DNA of 64,000 bases. Origin: JACNKJ01 sp964440095 (lineage in GTDB: Bacteria; Krumholzibacteriota; Krumholzibacteriia; JACNKJ01). The stretch covers positions 58,472 through 122,471 of the forward strand of contig CAYTPZ010000002.1 in the NCBI GenBank assembly GCA_964440095.1. Direction: 5' to 3'. Below are positions 19,429 to 27,542 of this stretch, one piece after another; the stretch's first letter is position 1, and every line of letters starts with the position of its first letter. The notes below the pieces were generated by a model that was not told the DNA's origin, did no database searches, and saw nothing but the letters and a program-made list of their open reading frames with translations. The position numbers were made by a program, and so were the translations under genes.

Positions 19429-19740
19429 ATGTACACTGGCCAGAAGATTAAAATCAGGCTCAAGGCCTACGAGAGCGCGACGCTGGACCGGTCCGCCTTC
19501 GAGATCGTGCGCACAGCCAAGCGCACGGGCGCGGAGATTTCCGGACCCATCCCGCTTCCCACGCAGCGCACCTTGTACACCGTGTTGCGCTCGCCCCACG
19601 TGGACAAGAAAAGCCGCGAGCAGTTCGAGATGCGCATTCACAAGCGCCTCATCGAAATCACGAAATCATCCCCCCAGACCCTGGACGCGCTGACGAAGCT
19701 AGATCTTCCCGCCGGCGTGGACATTGAGATCAAGGTCTGA
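19429..19740 (+). CDS. rpsJ: 30S ribosomal protein S10
   Basis: Head protein of the small subunit and partner of NusB in antitermination. It has 103 residues with KIRLKAYESATLDRSAFEIV and the loop GPIPLPTQRTLYTVLRSPH. It starts the S10 operon, as is usual after tuf. The next gene is rplD, not rplC. Confidence 0.99.
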   Translation: MYTGQKIKIRLKAYESATLDRSAFEIVRTAKRTGAEISGPIPLPTQRTLYTVLRSPHVDKKSREQFEMRIHKRLIEITKSSPQTLDALTKLDLPAGVDIEIKV

Positions 19741-19775
19741 GGCCAGTGCCCGGACAAGGAAAGACTGGAGTCGAA

Positions 19776-20405
19776 ATGGCGAATGCAACGCTTTACGACG
19801 CGAGCGGCAAGAGCAAAGGAAACTGTGATCTCCCGGCGGAAATTTTCGCCACGGAAATCAACGGTCACCTTCTCTATGAGGCCGTGAAAAACTATCTGGC
19901 GAACCAGCGCTCCGGCAACGCCCACACCAAGGATCGTTCCGAGATTACGGGTTCCACCGCGAAGCTGTATCGCCAGAAAGGCACGGGCCGTGCCCGCGCC
20001 GGTTCGGCCAAGTCGCCCACTCGCTACGGCGGTGGTACGGCTTTCGGACCCAAGACCCGTGACCACTCTTACAAGATGCCTCGCAAGGCTCGCCGCAGAG
20101 CGCTTCTGTCCGCGCTCAGCGATCGCGCTTCCGAGGGAAACATCCTTGTGGTCGAAGACCTGAGCATGGATGAGCCCAAGACCCAGGTCTTCGTCGGCCT
20201 GCTGAAGGAAATGGGTTTGGCCAAGGACAAGGTTCTCCTGGTCATGGACAACTACGACATCAACGTAAGCAAGTCCGCTCGCAACGTGCGCGACCTCGAC
20301 TTCATCGTCGGCCGCGAGCTCAACGCCTATCAGGTGCTTTGGGCGGACAAGATCGTCATGACCTCCTCCGCGTTGGAGCAGGTCAAGGAGGTGTTCGGAT
20401 CGTGA
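19776..20405 (+). CDS. rplD: 50S ribosomal protein L4
   Basis: Lines the peptide exit tunnel; 209 residues from the ATG at 19776 (MANATLYDASGKSKG). The rRNA-binding loop KLYRQKGTGRARAGSAKSPT and the YGGGTAFGPKTRDHSYKM segment are typical. The frame is open to a GTG at 19746, which would add VPGQGKTGVE; this slightly resembles the VPG...G end of L3, but is too short to call. rplC, which always lies between rpsJ and rplD in this operon, is absent: only 35 bases separate the two genes. The stop overlaps the rplW start. Confidence 0.97.
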   Translation: MANATLYDASGKSKGNCDLPAEIFATEINGHLLYEAVKNYLANQRSGNAHTKDRSEITGSTAKLYRQKGTGRARAGSAKSPTRYGGGTAFGPKTRDHSYKMPRKARRRALLSALSDRASEGNILVVEDLSMDEPKTQVFVGLLKEMGLAKDKVLLVMDNYDINVSKSARNVRDLDFIVGRELNAYQVLWADKIVMTSSALEQVKEVFGS

Positions 20406-20689
20406 GCGACCTGCACCAGATCGTTCGCCGCATTCTTCAGACGGAGCGCACAAGTGCTCTCATGGCGGAGAACAAATACGTTTTCGAAGTGGACCGCCGG
20501 GCCGACAAGCCGCAGATCAAGCGCGCTGTCGAAGCCATGTTCAAGGTCACCGTGGCCGACGTTCGCACCATGAACGTTCGCGGAAAGATCAAGACCATGG
20601 GCCGTTTCAGCGGCAAGCGTCCGGATTGGAAAAAGGCAGTTGTCACGCTGGCCGAGGGCAACACCATCGACATCGTCGGTGAGATCTAG
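20402..20689 (+). CDS. rplW: 50S ribosomal protein L23
   Basis: Sits at the tunnel exit and docks SRP and trigger factor. It has 95 residues from a GTG at 20402 that overlaps the rplD TGA (GTGA). The protein begins (V)SDLHQIVRRILQTERTSALM, matching the L23 N-terminus, and ends NTIDIVGEI. The overlap implies translational coupling. Confidence 0.95.
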   Translation: MSDLHQIVRRILQTERTSALMAENKYVFEVDRRADKPQIKRAVEAMFKVTVADVRTMNVRGKIKTMGRFSGKRPDWKKAVVTLAEGNTIDIVGEI

Positions 20690-20713
20690 TCCCGAGCCGC
20701 GAGGAGAACGGTA

Positions 20714-21544
20714 ATGGGTATCAAGAAATTTAAGCCGAAGACACCGACACTGCGTTATCGCACAGTCTCGGACTTCGCAGAGATCACGACGGACCAGCCC
20801 GAGAAGTCCCTCATGGAGCCCCTCAAGAAGTCCGGCGGCCGGAACAACAAGGGGCGGATCACCATGCGCCGTCGTGGTGGCGGTCACAAGCGCCAGTATC
20901 GTCGTATCGACTTCAAGCGCCATGACAAGGCTGGTATCCCCTCGACGGTGAAGACCATCGAGTACGATCCCAATCGCTCGGCGCGTATCGCCCTGCTGCT
21001 TTATGCGGACGGCGAGAAACGTTACATCCTCGCGCCCAACGGGCTGGAAGTGGGCGACAGCCTGCTGGCCGGTCCCGACGCCGAGATTCGCACCGGTAAC
21101 GCGCTGCCCCTGCGCAACATCCCCACGGGTAGCCTGGTGCACAACATTGAGCTTCGCATCAGCAAGGGCGGGCAGATGGCACGCGGTGCCGGCGCCTACG
21201 CCCAGCTCATGGCGAAGGACGGCGAATACGCACACATGCGCCTGCCCAGCGGTGAGGTTCGGCTGGTGCATCAGAACTGCTACGCGACCATGGGCCAGGT
21301 GGGCAACCTGGATCACGAGAACGTGGTTTCCGGTAAGGCTGGTCGTTCGCGCTGGCTGGGCAAGCGTCCCAAGGTGCGCGGCGTTGCCATGAACCCGGTG
21401 GATCACCCCATGGGCGGTGGTGAAGGTAAGACGTCGGGCGGCGGACATCCCGTCTCTCCCTGGGGCCAGCCTTCCAAGGGCTTCAGGACTCGCAGAAACA
21501 AGGCCACGGACAAGTTCATCGTCCGTCGCCGCTACGGTAAGTAA
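20714..21544 (+). CDS. rplB: 50S ribosomal protein L2
   Basis: Near the peptidyl-transferase centre; 276 residues. GRNNKGRITMRRRGGGHKR and the signature AMNPVDHPMGGGEGKTSGG (His essential for peptidyl transfer) are intact. ATG preceded by GAGGAGAA; 24 bases after rplW. Confidence 0.99.
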   Translation: MGIKKFKPKTPTLRYRTVSDFAEITTDQPEKSLMEPLKKSGGRNNKGRITMRRRGGGHKRQYRRIDFKRHDKAGIPSTVKTIEYDPNRSARIALLLYADGEKRYILAPNGLEVGDSLLAGPDAEIRTGNALPLRNIPTGSLVHNIELRISKGGQMARGAGAYAQLMAKDGEYAHMRLPSGEVRLVHQNCYATMGQVGNLDHENVVSGKAGRSRWLGKRPKVRGVAMNPVDHPMGGGEGKTSGGGHPVSPWGQPSKGFRTRRNKATDKFIVRRRYGK

Positions 21545-21562
21545 ACCAGGAGGAAGGGACTT

Positions 21563-21829
21563 TTGGCACGTTCCCTCAAGAAGGGCCCCTTCATTGACGA
21601 GCGCCTTCTGGGCAGGCTCGAGAAGATGAACGATTCGGGCGACAAGACCGTTGTGAAAACGTGGGCTCGTCGGAGCGCGATCTCTCCGGAGTTCGTGGGC
21701 CACACCGTCGCGATCCACAACGGCAACAAGTTCATCCCCGTCTATGTGACCGAAAACATGGTGGGGCACAAGCTGGGCGAATTCGCCCCGACCCGGACCT
21801 TCCGGGGACACAGGAAAAAAGCTGACTAA
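21563..21829 (+). CDS. rpsS: 30S ribosomal protein S19
   Basis: Head protein contacting the A-site finger; 88 residues. The TTG start follows CAGGAGG and gives MARSLKKGPFIDERLL. Conserved core VGHTVAIHNGNKFIPVYVTE is present. Confidence 0.98.
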   Translation: MARSLKKGPFIDERLLGRLEKMNDSGDKTVVKTWARRSAISPEFVGHTVAIHNGNKFIPVYVTENMVGHKLGEFAPTRTFRGHRKKAD

Positions 21830-21878
21830 AGAGCGGGCCGGGCGCGCTTAATCGTTCGCCGGCTCTTGGAGGTTTGTC

Positions 21879-22220
21879 ATGGCTGTAAAGGCCAGCGCCA
21901 CTTTCATTCGCATCTCGCCGAGTAAGGCGCGTCAGGTGATCAACCTGATTCGTGGACAGAACGTCAGTGAGTCTATGGAGATGTTGAAGCACATGAACAA
22001 GAAGGCCGCGCAGCCGGTTTACAAGCTGTTGCAGTCGGCCGCCGCCAATGCTTTGCACCTGTCCGACGAGGAAAATCCCGTCGACGTGGACAAGTTGATG
22101 GTCAAGGAAATCTACGCGAACGAAGGTCCGACTATGAAGCGGATCCGACCTCGCGCCCAGGGACGCGCATTTCGCATCCGTAAGCGGACAACCCACATCC
22201 ACGTGGTAGTCGGCGAATAA
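21879..22220 (+). CDS. rplV: 50S ribosomal protein L22
   Basis: Extends a beta-hairpin into the exit tunnel (macrolide-resistance region); 113 residues. SATFIRISPSKARQVINLIR opens the protein and the C-terminal hairpin region reads KRIRPRAQGRAFRIRKRTTH. rpsC follows after 11 bases. Confidence 0.98.
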   Translation: MAVKASATFIRISPSKARQVINLIRGQNVSESMEMLKHMNKKAAQPVYKLLQSAAANALHLSDEENPVDVDKLMVKEIYANEGPTMKRIRPRAQGRAFRIRKRTTHIHVVVGE

Positions 22221-22231
22221 GGAGGACCGTT

Positions 22232-22903
22232 TTGGGTCAGAAGACTCATCCCACAGGCTTTAGGCTCGGGATCATCAAGACCTGGAATTCTCGTTGGTAC
22301 GGCGGGAATAAGTATGCGGATTGGTTGAATGAAGACATCACCATTCGTCGCTTCATTACGCGTCGTCTTTCCAGGGCCGGCATCGCCCGCGTGGCCATCG
22401 AGCGCCAGAAGGGCAAAGTCACGGTGAACATCCACACCGCCCGGCCGGGCATCGTTATCGGCCGCAAGGGCGCCGAGGTGGATCTGCTCCGCGATCAGCT
22501 CAAGCACCTGACGGGCAAGCAGGTCTTCCTTAACATCAAGGAAGTGAAGCGCCCCGAGCTCAACGCCAAGCTGGTGGCCGAGCACATCGCCGATCAGCTG
22601 GTGGGCCGCGTAAGTTTCAAGCGCGCCATGAAGAAAGCACTGACTTCTGCCATGCGCATGGGCGCCAAGGGCATCAAGATTCAGTGCTCCGGACGCCTGA
22701 ACGGCGCCGAGATCGCGCGCACCGAGCTTTATCGCGAGGGTGAAGTTCCCCTTCACACTCTGCGTGCCGATATCGATTACAACACCGCCACGGCCATTAC
22801 CACTTTCGGTACGGTCGGCGTGAAGGTCTGGATCAATCACGGGGAGATCTTCCCCAAGGAGTTCAAGAAGGAGCTCCGGAGTCAGGTTCAGGAGGCCATC
22901 TAA
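22232..22903 (+). CDS. rpsC: 30S ribosomal protein S3
   Basis: mRNA-entry-channel protein with helicase activity; 223 residues. The TTG start follows AAGGAGGA and gives MGQKTHPTGFRLGI. The KH domain has RPGIVIGRKGAEVDLLRD; the C-terminal domain has RTELYREGEVPLHTLRADID. rplP follows after 3 bases. Confidence 0.98.
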   Translation: MGQKTHPTGFRLGIIKTWNSRWYGGNKYADWLNEDITIRRFITRRLSRAGIARVAIERQKGKVTVNIHTARPGIVIGRKGAEVDLLRDQLKHLTGKQVFLNIKEVKRPELNAKLVAEHIADQLVGRVSFKRAMKKALTSAMRMGAKGIKIQCSGRLNGAEIARTELYREGEVPLHTLRADIDYNTATAITTFGTVGVKVWINHGEIFPKEFKKELRSQVQEAI

Positions 22904-22906
22904 GTC

Positions 22907-23311
22907 ATGTTGATGCCCAAGCGAGTAAAGCACCGCAAGGTCCAAAAGGGTAAAAGGCGCGGCTTCGCCTATCGTGGCTCCACGATCTCTTTCGGACAGT
23001 TCGGACTCCAGGCCCAGGAAGTTTGTTGGATCACCAGCCGGCAGATTGAAGCGGCTCGTGTTGCCATCACTCGTCACGTGAAGCGTGGCGGAAAGCTTTG
23101 GATCCGCATTTTTCCGGACAAGCCCATCACCATCAAGCCCGCCGAAACCCGCATGGGTAAGGGTAAGGGAAGCCCGGAGTACTGGGTTGCCGTGGTGAAG
23201 CCCGGACGCATCATGTTCGAGCTGGAGGGAGTGCCCGAAGATATCGCTCGTGAAGCGATGCGTCGCGGCGCGGCCAAGCTTCCGGCCAAAGTTAAGTTCG
23301 TCACCCGCTAA
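22907..23311 (+). CDS. rplP: 50S ribosomal protein L16
   Basis: Organises the A-site tRNA pocket; 134 residues. It begins MLMPKRVKHRKVQKGKRRG; the conserved FGLQAQEVCWITSRQIEAAR and RMGKGKGSPEYWVAVVKPGR blocks are present. Confidence 0.98.
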   Translation: MLMPKRVKHRKVQKGKRRGFAYRGSTISFGQFGLQAQEVCWITSRQIEAARVAITRHVKRGGKLWIRIFPDKPITIKPAETRMGKGKGSPEYWVAVVKPGRIMFELEGVPEDIAREAMRRGAAKLPAKVKFVTR

Positions 23312-23323
23312 AGGGGAGAAGTC

Positions 23324-23521
23324 ATGAAGGTCAATGAGCTGAGGGATCTAAATCTCCAGGAACTCCGGGAGAAGGAAGGCGAGCTGAAAGAGGAGCTCTT
23401 CAATTTGAAGATGCGCCATTCGCTCAACCAGCTCGATAATCCCATCCAGATCCGGAACCTTCGCCGGAATTTGGCCAGGCTTAAAACCCTGATCGAAGAA
23501 AACCAGGCCAAGCTTAGCTAA
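23324..23521 (+). CDS. rpmC: 50S ribosomal protein L29
   Basis: Small two-helix protein near the exit tunnel; 65 residues. MKVNELRDLNLQELREKEGE and the C-terminal RNLRRNLARLKTLI helix are diagnostic. GGGGAGAAG precedes the ATG. Confidence 0.97.
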   Translation: MKVNELRDLNLQELREKEGELKEELFNLKMRHSLNQLDNPIQIRNLRRNLARLKTLIEENQAKLS

Positions 23522-23545
23522 GCCGGGCGAGGACAGGAGAAGATC

Positions 23546-23809
23546 ATGGAAGAGAAGAGCCGGAACCTGAGGAAGTCCCTCCAAGGAACGGTAGTAAGCG
23601 ACAAGATGGACAAGAGCGTGGTGGTGGCCGTCGAGCGGCGCGTCGCCCATCCTCGCTACAAGCGCTACTACAAGCGGACGACCCGCGTGGTGGCCCACGA
23701 TGCTGACAACAGTTGCAGGTTGGGCGATCAGGTTCGCGTTATGTCCACGCGTCCGATCAGCAAGAGTAAGCGCTGGCGTGTATCTGAGATCATCAAGCGT
23801 GCCGAATAA
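23546..23809 (+). CDS. rpsQ: 30S ribosomal protein S17
   Basis: OB-fold primary 16S-binding protein; 87 residues. SLQGTVVSDKMDKSVVVAVE and GDQVRVMSTRPISKSKRWRV are the conserved strands. Last gene of the S10 unit; rplN is 12 bases on. Confidence 0.98.
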   Translation: MEEKSRNLRKSLQGTVVSDKMDKSVVVAVERRVAHPRYKRYYKRTTRVVAHDADNSCRLGDQVRVMSTRPISKSKRWRVSEIIKRAE

Positions 23810-23821
23810 GGGGAGAGACCG

Positions 23822-24190
23822 ATGATACAGCAGGAAAGCATGGTCATCATCGCGGATAACTCCGGAGCCAAAAAGGCCCAGTGCATCAAAGTGCTCGGCG
23901 GCTCCAAGAGAAAGTACGCGTCCGTGGGTGATGTCATTACAGTCGCCGTGAAGCAGGCCCTCCCCAACGGTACCGTTAAGAAGGGCCAGGTCGCCAGAGC
24001 AGTTGTGGTTCGAACTCGGAAGGAAGTCCGTCGTCGCGATGGAAGTTACATCCGCTTCGACCAGAACGCTGCGGTGATTATCAATCTGACCAACGAGCCG
24101 GTGGGCACCCGTATTTTCGGTCCCGTGGCGCGCGAGCTTCGTGAGAAGAAATTCATGAAGATCGTGTCGCTCGCCCCGGAAGTTCTTTAG
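23822..24190 (+). CDS. rplN: 50S ribosomal protein L14
   Basis: Intersubunit-bridge protein; 122 residues, standard length. MIQQESMVIIADNSGAKKAQ, the ADNSGAK signature and GTRIFGPVARELREKKFMKI are intact. It begins the spc operon segment. Confidence 0.98.
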   Translation: MIQQESMVIIADNSGAKKAQCIKVLGGSKRKYASVGDVITVAVKQALPNGTVKKGQVARAVVVRTRKEVRRRDGSYIRFDQNAAVIINLTNEPVGTRIFGPVARELREKKFMKIVSLAPEVL

Positions 24191-24202
24191 GGAGAATGAG
24201 CC

Positions 24203-24436
24203 GTGAAGATCGCAAAGAACGATACCGTTGAAGTGATCAGCGGAGCCCACAAGGGCCGCAAGGGTAAGGTCCTGAAGGTCCTTCCCGATGTAAGCCGTGT
24301 GGTAGTTGAAGGCGTGAACCTGCAGAAGCGGCACACCAAGCCGCGCAGTCAGCAGGATCCGGGCGGGATCATCGAAAAGGAAGGTCCCATCCACGTCTCC
24401 AATGTGAAACTGATCGAACAGGGCAGCAGAGGCTAG
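24203..24436 (+). CDS. rplX: 50S ribosomal protein L24, short form
   Basis: Assembly initiator of the large subunit; KOW domain MKIAKNDTVEVISGAHKGRK at the N-terminus (GTG start). It has 77 residues against about 100 in many bacteria; it ends after HVSNVKLIEQGSRG and lacks the usual C-terminal extension. Short forms are known, so it need not be broken. Confidence 0.95.
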   Translation: MKIAKNDTVEVISGAHKGRKGKVLKVLPDVSRVVVEGVNLQKRHTKPRSQQDPGGIIEKEGPIHVSNVKLIEQGSRG

Positions 24437-24497
24437 TGAGCCGACCCGGTTCCCCACCCGAGGGGCCCGGACAGGATGGCTCGAGGAAAGGAAATCC

Positions 24498-25043
24498 ATG
24501 GCCAGGCTGAAAGAGTACTACAAAGAGAATGTCGTGCCCGCGATGAGCGAGAAGTTCAAGTACGGCAACCCGAACCAGATCCCCCGTATGGTGAAGATTG
24601 TGGTGAACATGGGTGTCGGCGAGGGTTCCAGAACCCCTGAGCTTATCAAATCGGCCCACAAGGAACTGGGCACCATCACGGGGCAGTTGCCGAAGATCAC
24701 CAAGGCGCGGAAGTCCGTTGCGAACTTCAAACTGCGCGAAGGTATGGATGTGGGTACCAAGGTGACATTGCGCGGCAAAATGATGTGGGAATTCCTGGAT
24801 CGCCTAGTGAACGTGGCCCTGCCGCGTATCCGAGATTTTCGTGGCGTATCCGAGAAAGGCTTCGACGGTCGGGGTAATTACAACCTGGGCGTCAAAGAAC
24901 AGATCATATTCCCGGAGATCGATTACGACAAGATCGCCCGGATTATGGGGATGGATATCAGCATCGTAACCACCGCCGAAACGGACGAGGAAGCGGCCGA
25001 AATGCTCCGCCTTCTCAATATGCCTTTCCGGCGCAGCAACTGA
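24498..25043 (+). CDS. rplE: 50S ribosomal protein L5
   Basis: Binds 5S rRNA and P-site tRNA; 181 residues. MARLKEYYKENVVPAM, VVNMGVGEG and the RIRDFRGVSEKGFDGRGNYN segment are typical. A 61-base spacer from rplX is the longest inside the spc segment. Confidence 0.98.
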   Translation: MARLKEYYKENVVPAMSEKFKYGNPNQIPRMVKIVVNMGVGEGSRTPELIKSAHKELGTITGQLPKITKARKSVANFKLREGMDVGTKVTLRGKMMWEFLDRLVNVALPRIRDFRGVSEKGFDGRGNYNLGVKEQIIFPEIDYDKIARIMGMDISIVTTAETDEEAAEMLRLLNMPFRRSN

Positions 25044-25059
25044 CCAGCGAGAGGTAATC

Positions 25060-25245
25060 GTGGCCAAGAAATGTCTCATCGCCAAACAGAAGCGCACGTC
25101 GAAGTTCGGTGTGCGCGAGTACTCCCGGTGCCGCCGTTGCGGTCGTCCCCGGGCATACATGCGCCAGTTTGGGATTTGCAGAATTTGTTTCCGCGAATTG
25201 GCACTTAAAGGCGAGATTCCCGGCGTGGTGAAGGCCAGCTGGTAA
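25060..25245 (+). CDS. rpsN: 30S ribosomal protein S14, zinc type
   Basis: A 61-residue S14 of the short zinc-binding (S14p/S29e-like, type Z) class. Two CxxC pairs are seen (CRRC and CRIC), and the protein ends EIPGVVKASW. The GTG start follows GAGAGG. No second S14 is seen in the window. Confidence 0.97.
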   Translation: MAKKCLIAKQKRTSKFGVREYSRCRRCGRPRAYMRQFGICRICFRELALKGEIPGVVKASW

Positions 25246-25283
25246 GATTCAAGACTTTGGATCGACACAAGGGGTAGGAACAC

Positions 25284-25682
25284 ATGTCGATGACCGATCC
25301 CATTGCGGATTTCTTGACAAGAATAAGGAACGCGGCCCGTGCTAAGCACAATCGGGTCGAAATCCCAGCTTCCCGAGTGAAGGGTGAAATCGCCAAGATT
25401 TTGCTCCACCAGGGATACGTCAAGGACGTCAAGCTAGTGGATGACGAGAAGCAGGGTTTGCTTCGCGTCTACCTTAAGTATGACAATGAAAACGCTCCCG
25501 CTATCGAGGGCCTCAAGCGAGTCAGCAAGCCTGGCCGCCGGGTCTACGTCAGGCGTGAGGATATTCCCAGGGTCATGGGTGGATACGGCATCGCCGTCCT
25601 CTCGACCAGCCGGGGTATTCTCACCGGAACCGAAGCCCGTAAAGAGGGCGTTGGCGGAGAATTCCTCTGCCAAATCTGGTAG
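25284..25682 (+). CDS. rpsH: 30S ribosomal protein S8
   Basis: Central-domain 16S-binding protein and, in E. coli, the spc-operon repressor; 132 residues. MSMTDPIADFLTRIRNAARA and the C-terminal GIAVLSTSRGILTGTEARKE are conserved. Confidence 0.98.
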   Translation: MSMTDPIADFLTRIRNAARAKHNRVEIPASRVKGEIAKILLHQGYVKDVKLVDDEKQGLLRVYLKYDNENAPAIEGLKRVSKPGRRVYVRREDIPRVMGGYGIAVLSTSRGILTGTEARKEGVGGEFLCQIW

Positions 25683-25697
25683 GGGGGGAGGAGAGAA

Positions 25698-26249
25698 ATG
25701 TCTCGTATTGGACTAAATCCGATCCCGATCCCATCTGGCGTGACCGTGGATATCGGCGAAGGCTCCCTGGTTTCCGTTAAGGGACCCAAGGGCGAGTTGA
25801 GCCGTAAGGTCAACCCGGAGTTGGAGCTCAAGATCGAGGATGGCGAATTCAAGGTCGCCCGTCCCACGGAAAGCAAGTATCACAAGGCCCAGCACGGACT
25901 CACCCGTACTCTCATCGCCAATATGGTGATCGGTGTCTCGGATGGCTTCATGAAGGAACTCGTGATCGAGGGCGTCGGCTACCGTGCCGAACTCAAGGGC
26001 AAGAACCTGGAGATGGCTCTCGGCTTCTCGCATCCCGTGGTGATCGAGCCCTTCGAAGGCATCAGCTTCGAAGTGGCTTCTCCCACCGAGATCAAGGTTC
26101 TCGGTACGGATAAGGAGAGGGTGGGCCAGATGGCTGCCAACATCCGCGGTTGGCGTCCACCCGAGCCTTACAAGGGCAAAGGCGTCCGCTACAAGGGCGA
26201 GCATATCATCCGCAAGGCCGGTAAGGCCTCTGCGAAAGAGGGGGCGTAA
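25698..26249 (+). CDS. rplF: 50S ribosomal protein L6
   Basis: Duplicated-fold protein near the sarcin-ricin loop; 183 residues. MSRIGLNPIPIPSGV starts it and the signature RPPEPYKGKGVRYKGE ends the second domain. ATG preceded by GGAGGAGAG. Confidence 0.98.
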   Translation: MSRIGLNPIPIPSGVTVDIGEGSLVSVKGPKGELSRKVNPELELKIEDGEFKVARPTESKYHKAQHGLTRTLIANMVIGVSDGFMKELVIEGVGYRAELKGKNLEMALGFSHPVVIEPFEGISFEVASPTEIKVLGTDKERVGQMAANIRGWRPPEPYKGKGVRYKGEHIIRKAGKASAKEGA

Positions 26250-26252
26250 ACC

Positions 26253-26624
26253 ATGGCTATCAAGCCCTTTGACCGAAAAGGTCAGCGCATCAAGCGCCAT
26301 CGTAGGATTCGCAAGCACGTCGGCGGCAGCGCCGAGCGTCCGCGCCTCGCCGTGTATCGGAGTCTGACCAACATTTACGCGCAGGTGATCGACGATCGGT
26401 CCCGCGTGACCATGGCCAGCGCCAACAGTCTCAAGCTTACCGTGGAGCCCGGCAAGGGTGAAACGCGCAAGGTGGCCCAGGCCCGTGCAGTGGGCAAGGC
26501 CATCGCTGAGGCGGCTATCGCCAAGGGAATCAAGGAAGTGGCTTTCGACCGAGGCGGATTCCTCTATCACGGCCGAGTGAAAGCTCTGGCCGAGGCTGCC
26601 CGCGAAGCGGGACTGGAATTCTAG
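26253..26624 (+). CDS. rplR: 50S ribosomal protein L18
   Basis: 5S rRNA-binding protein; 123 residues. Basic N-terminus then RPRLAVYRSLTNIYAQVIDD, and the C-terminal FDRGGFLYHGRVKALAEAAR. Three bases after rplF. Confidence 0.98.
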   Translation: MAIKPFDRKGQRIKRHRRIRKHVGGSAERPRLAVYRSLTNIYAQVIDDRSRVTMASANSLKLTVEPGKGETRKVAQARAVGKAIAEAAIAKGIKEVAFDRGGFLYHGRVKALAEAAREAGLEF

Positions 26625-26644
26625 GTACCTAAGGGGGACCGAAC

Positions 26645-27346
26645 GTGTTCAGAGATAATGACAGGGGAGGGCAGCGTGGAGGCGGACCCGGTGGCGGACC
26701 CGGTGGCGGCCGTGGCGGCGGACCCGGTGGCGGACCCGGTGGCGGCCGTGGCGGCGGACCCGGTGGCGGCCGTGGTGGCGGCCGCGGAGGCGGACCCGGA
26801 CGTGGCGGCCGCGGAGGTCGTGATCGCCGTCGCGAGCAGGAGGAAGAACGCTCGAACCTGATCGAAAACGTTGTTGCCATTAATCGCGTGTCCAAGACCG
26901 TGAAGGGTGGTAAGAACTTCAGCTTCACCGCTCTGGTCGCCGTGGGCGACGGTAATGGCAAGGTGGGTACGGGCCTAGGCAAGGCTCGCGAAATCGCCGA
27001 CGCCATCCGCAAGGGCACCGAAGCAGCCCGGCGCAATATGGTGGACATCTCCCGCTTCCAGAATCGGACCATCGCCTATCAGGTGACGGGCCGCTGGGGC
27101 GCGGGCAAGGTTCTGCTGAAGCCCGCGGCTCCCGGTACCGGCGTGATCGCCGGTGGGCCGGTCCGTGCGGTCCTCGAAGCGGCGGGCATCTCCGACATCC
27201 TGACCAAGTCCCTGGGGACCAACAACCCCCACAACATGGTCCGTGCGACCATGGAGGGGCTGACGCGGATCAAGACCTCCAGCCAGGTGGCCAAGCGCCG
27301 CGGCCTGTCGGTCCGTAAGATGTACGGCTTGAACGAGGAGGCTTAG
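26645..27346 (+). CDS. rpsE: 30S ribosomal protein S5 with Gly/Arg-rich N-terminal extension
   Basis: Decoding-fidelity protein (ram site); 233 residues against about 165 normally. Residues 8-59 are almost only Gly, Arg and Pro (units such as RGGGPGGG), then a charged RRREQEEER linker, and the normal S5 core starts at about 71 (NLIENVVAINRVSKTVKGGK). The core keeps VGTGLGKAREIADAI and GTGVIAGGPVRAVLEAAG. The GTG start at 26645 follows AAGGGGGA, and no start lies nearer the core, so the extension should be translated. The DNA under it is an in-frame tandem repeat of about 24 bp (GGCGGACCCGGTGGCGGCCG-like). Confidence 0.97.
   Translation: MFRDNDRGGQRGGGPGGGPGGGRGGGPGGGPGGGRGGGPGGGRGGGRGGGPGRGGRGGRDRRREQEEERSNLIENVVAINRVSKTVKGGKNFSFTALVAVGDGNGKVGTGLGKAREIADAIRKGTEAARRNMVDISRFQNRTIAYQVTGRWGAGKVLLKPAAPGTGVIAGGPVRAVLEAAGISDILTKSLGTNNPHNMVRATMEGLTRIKTSSQVAKRRGLSVRKMYGLNEEA
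26676..26815 (+). repeat. Tandem repeat encoding the S5 Gly/Arg/Pro tail
   Basis: Units of GGACCCGGTGGC and GGCCGTGGCGGC alternate, giving a roughly 24-bp period, all in multiples of three. This sort of array changes copy number easily by slippage and is prone to assembly error. Confidence 0.85.
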
Positions 27347-27349
27347 GTC

Positions 27350-27538
27350 ATGGCAGGGAAGCTTAAGATCACGCAGACCCGGTCCGTCATCGGAAACAAG
27401 GTCAAAGCCAAGAGAACTATTGAGGCCCTGGGTCTCAAGCGTATGCACCAGACGGTGATTCACGAGGATAATCCCCAGATCCGCGGCATGGCCTTCGTCG
27501 TAAGGCACATGGTTCGGGTCGAGGAAGTGGAGGAGTAG
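27350..27538 (+). CDS. rpmD: 50S ribosomal protein L30
   Basis: A 62-residue protein with KLKITQTRSVIGNKVKAKRT and the conserved LGLKRMHQTVIHEDNPQIRG. Three bases after rpsE and four before rplO, as in the usual spc order. Confidence 0.97.
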   Translation: MAGKLKITQTRSVIGNKVKAKRTIEALGLKRMHQTVIHEDNPQIRGMAFVVRHMVRVEEVEE

Positions 27539-27542
27539 CTCC

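Noticed and set aside
19746..19775. GTG start for rplD adding ten residues
   Set aside because: The ATG at 19776 gives the family N-terminus, and no ribosome-binding site supports the GTG.
24203..24436. rplX as a broken gene because it is short
   Set aside because: The KOW core is complete, spacing is normal, and short L24 forms exist.
26645..26830. S5 Gly-rich region as assembly artefact or frameshift
   Set aside because: The frame stays open and in phase through the repeat into the S5 core, and the GTG start with ribosome-binding site is in the same frame; kept as real, though repeat number is uncertain.
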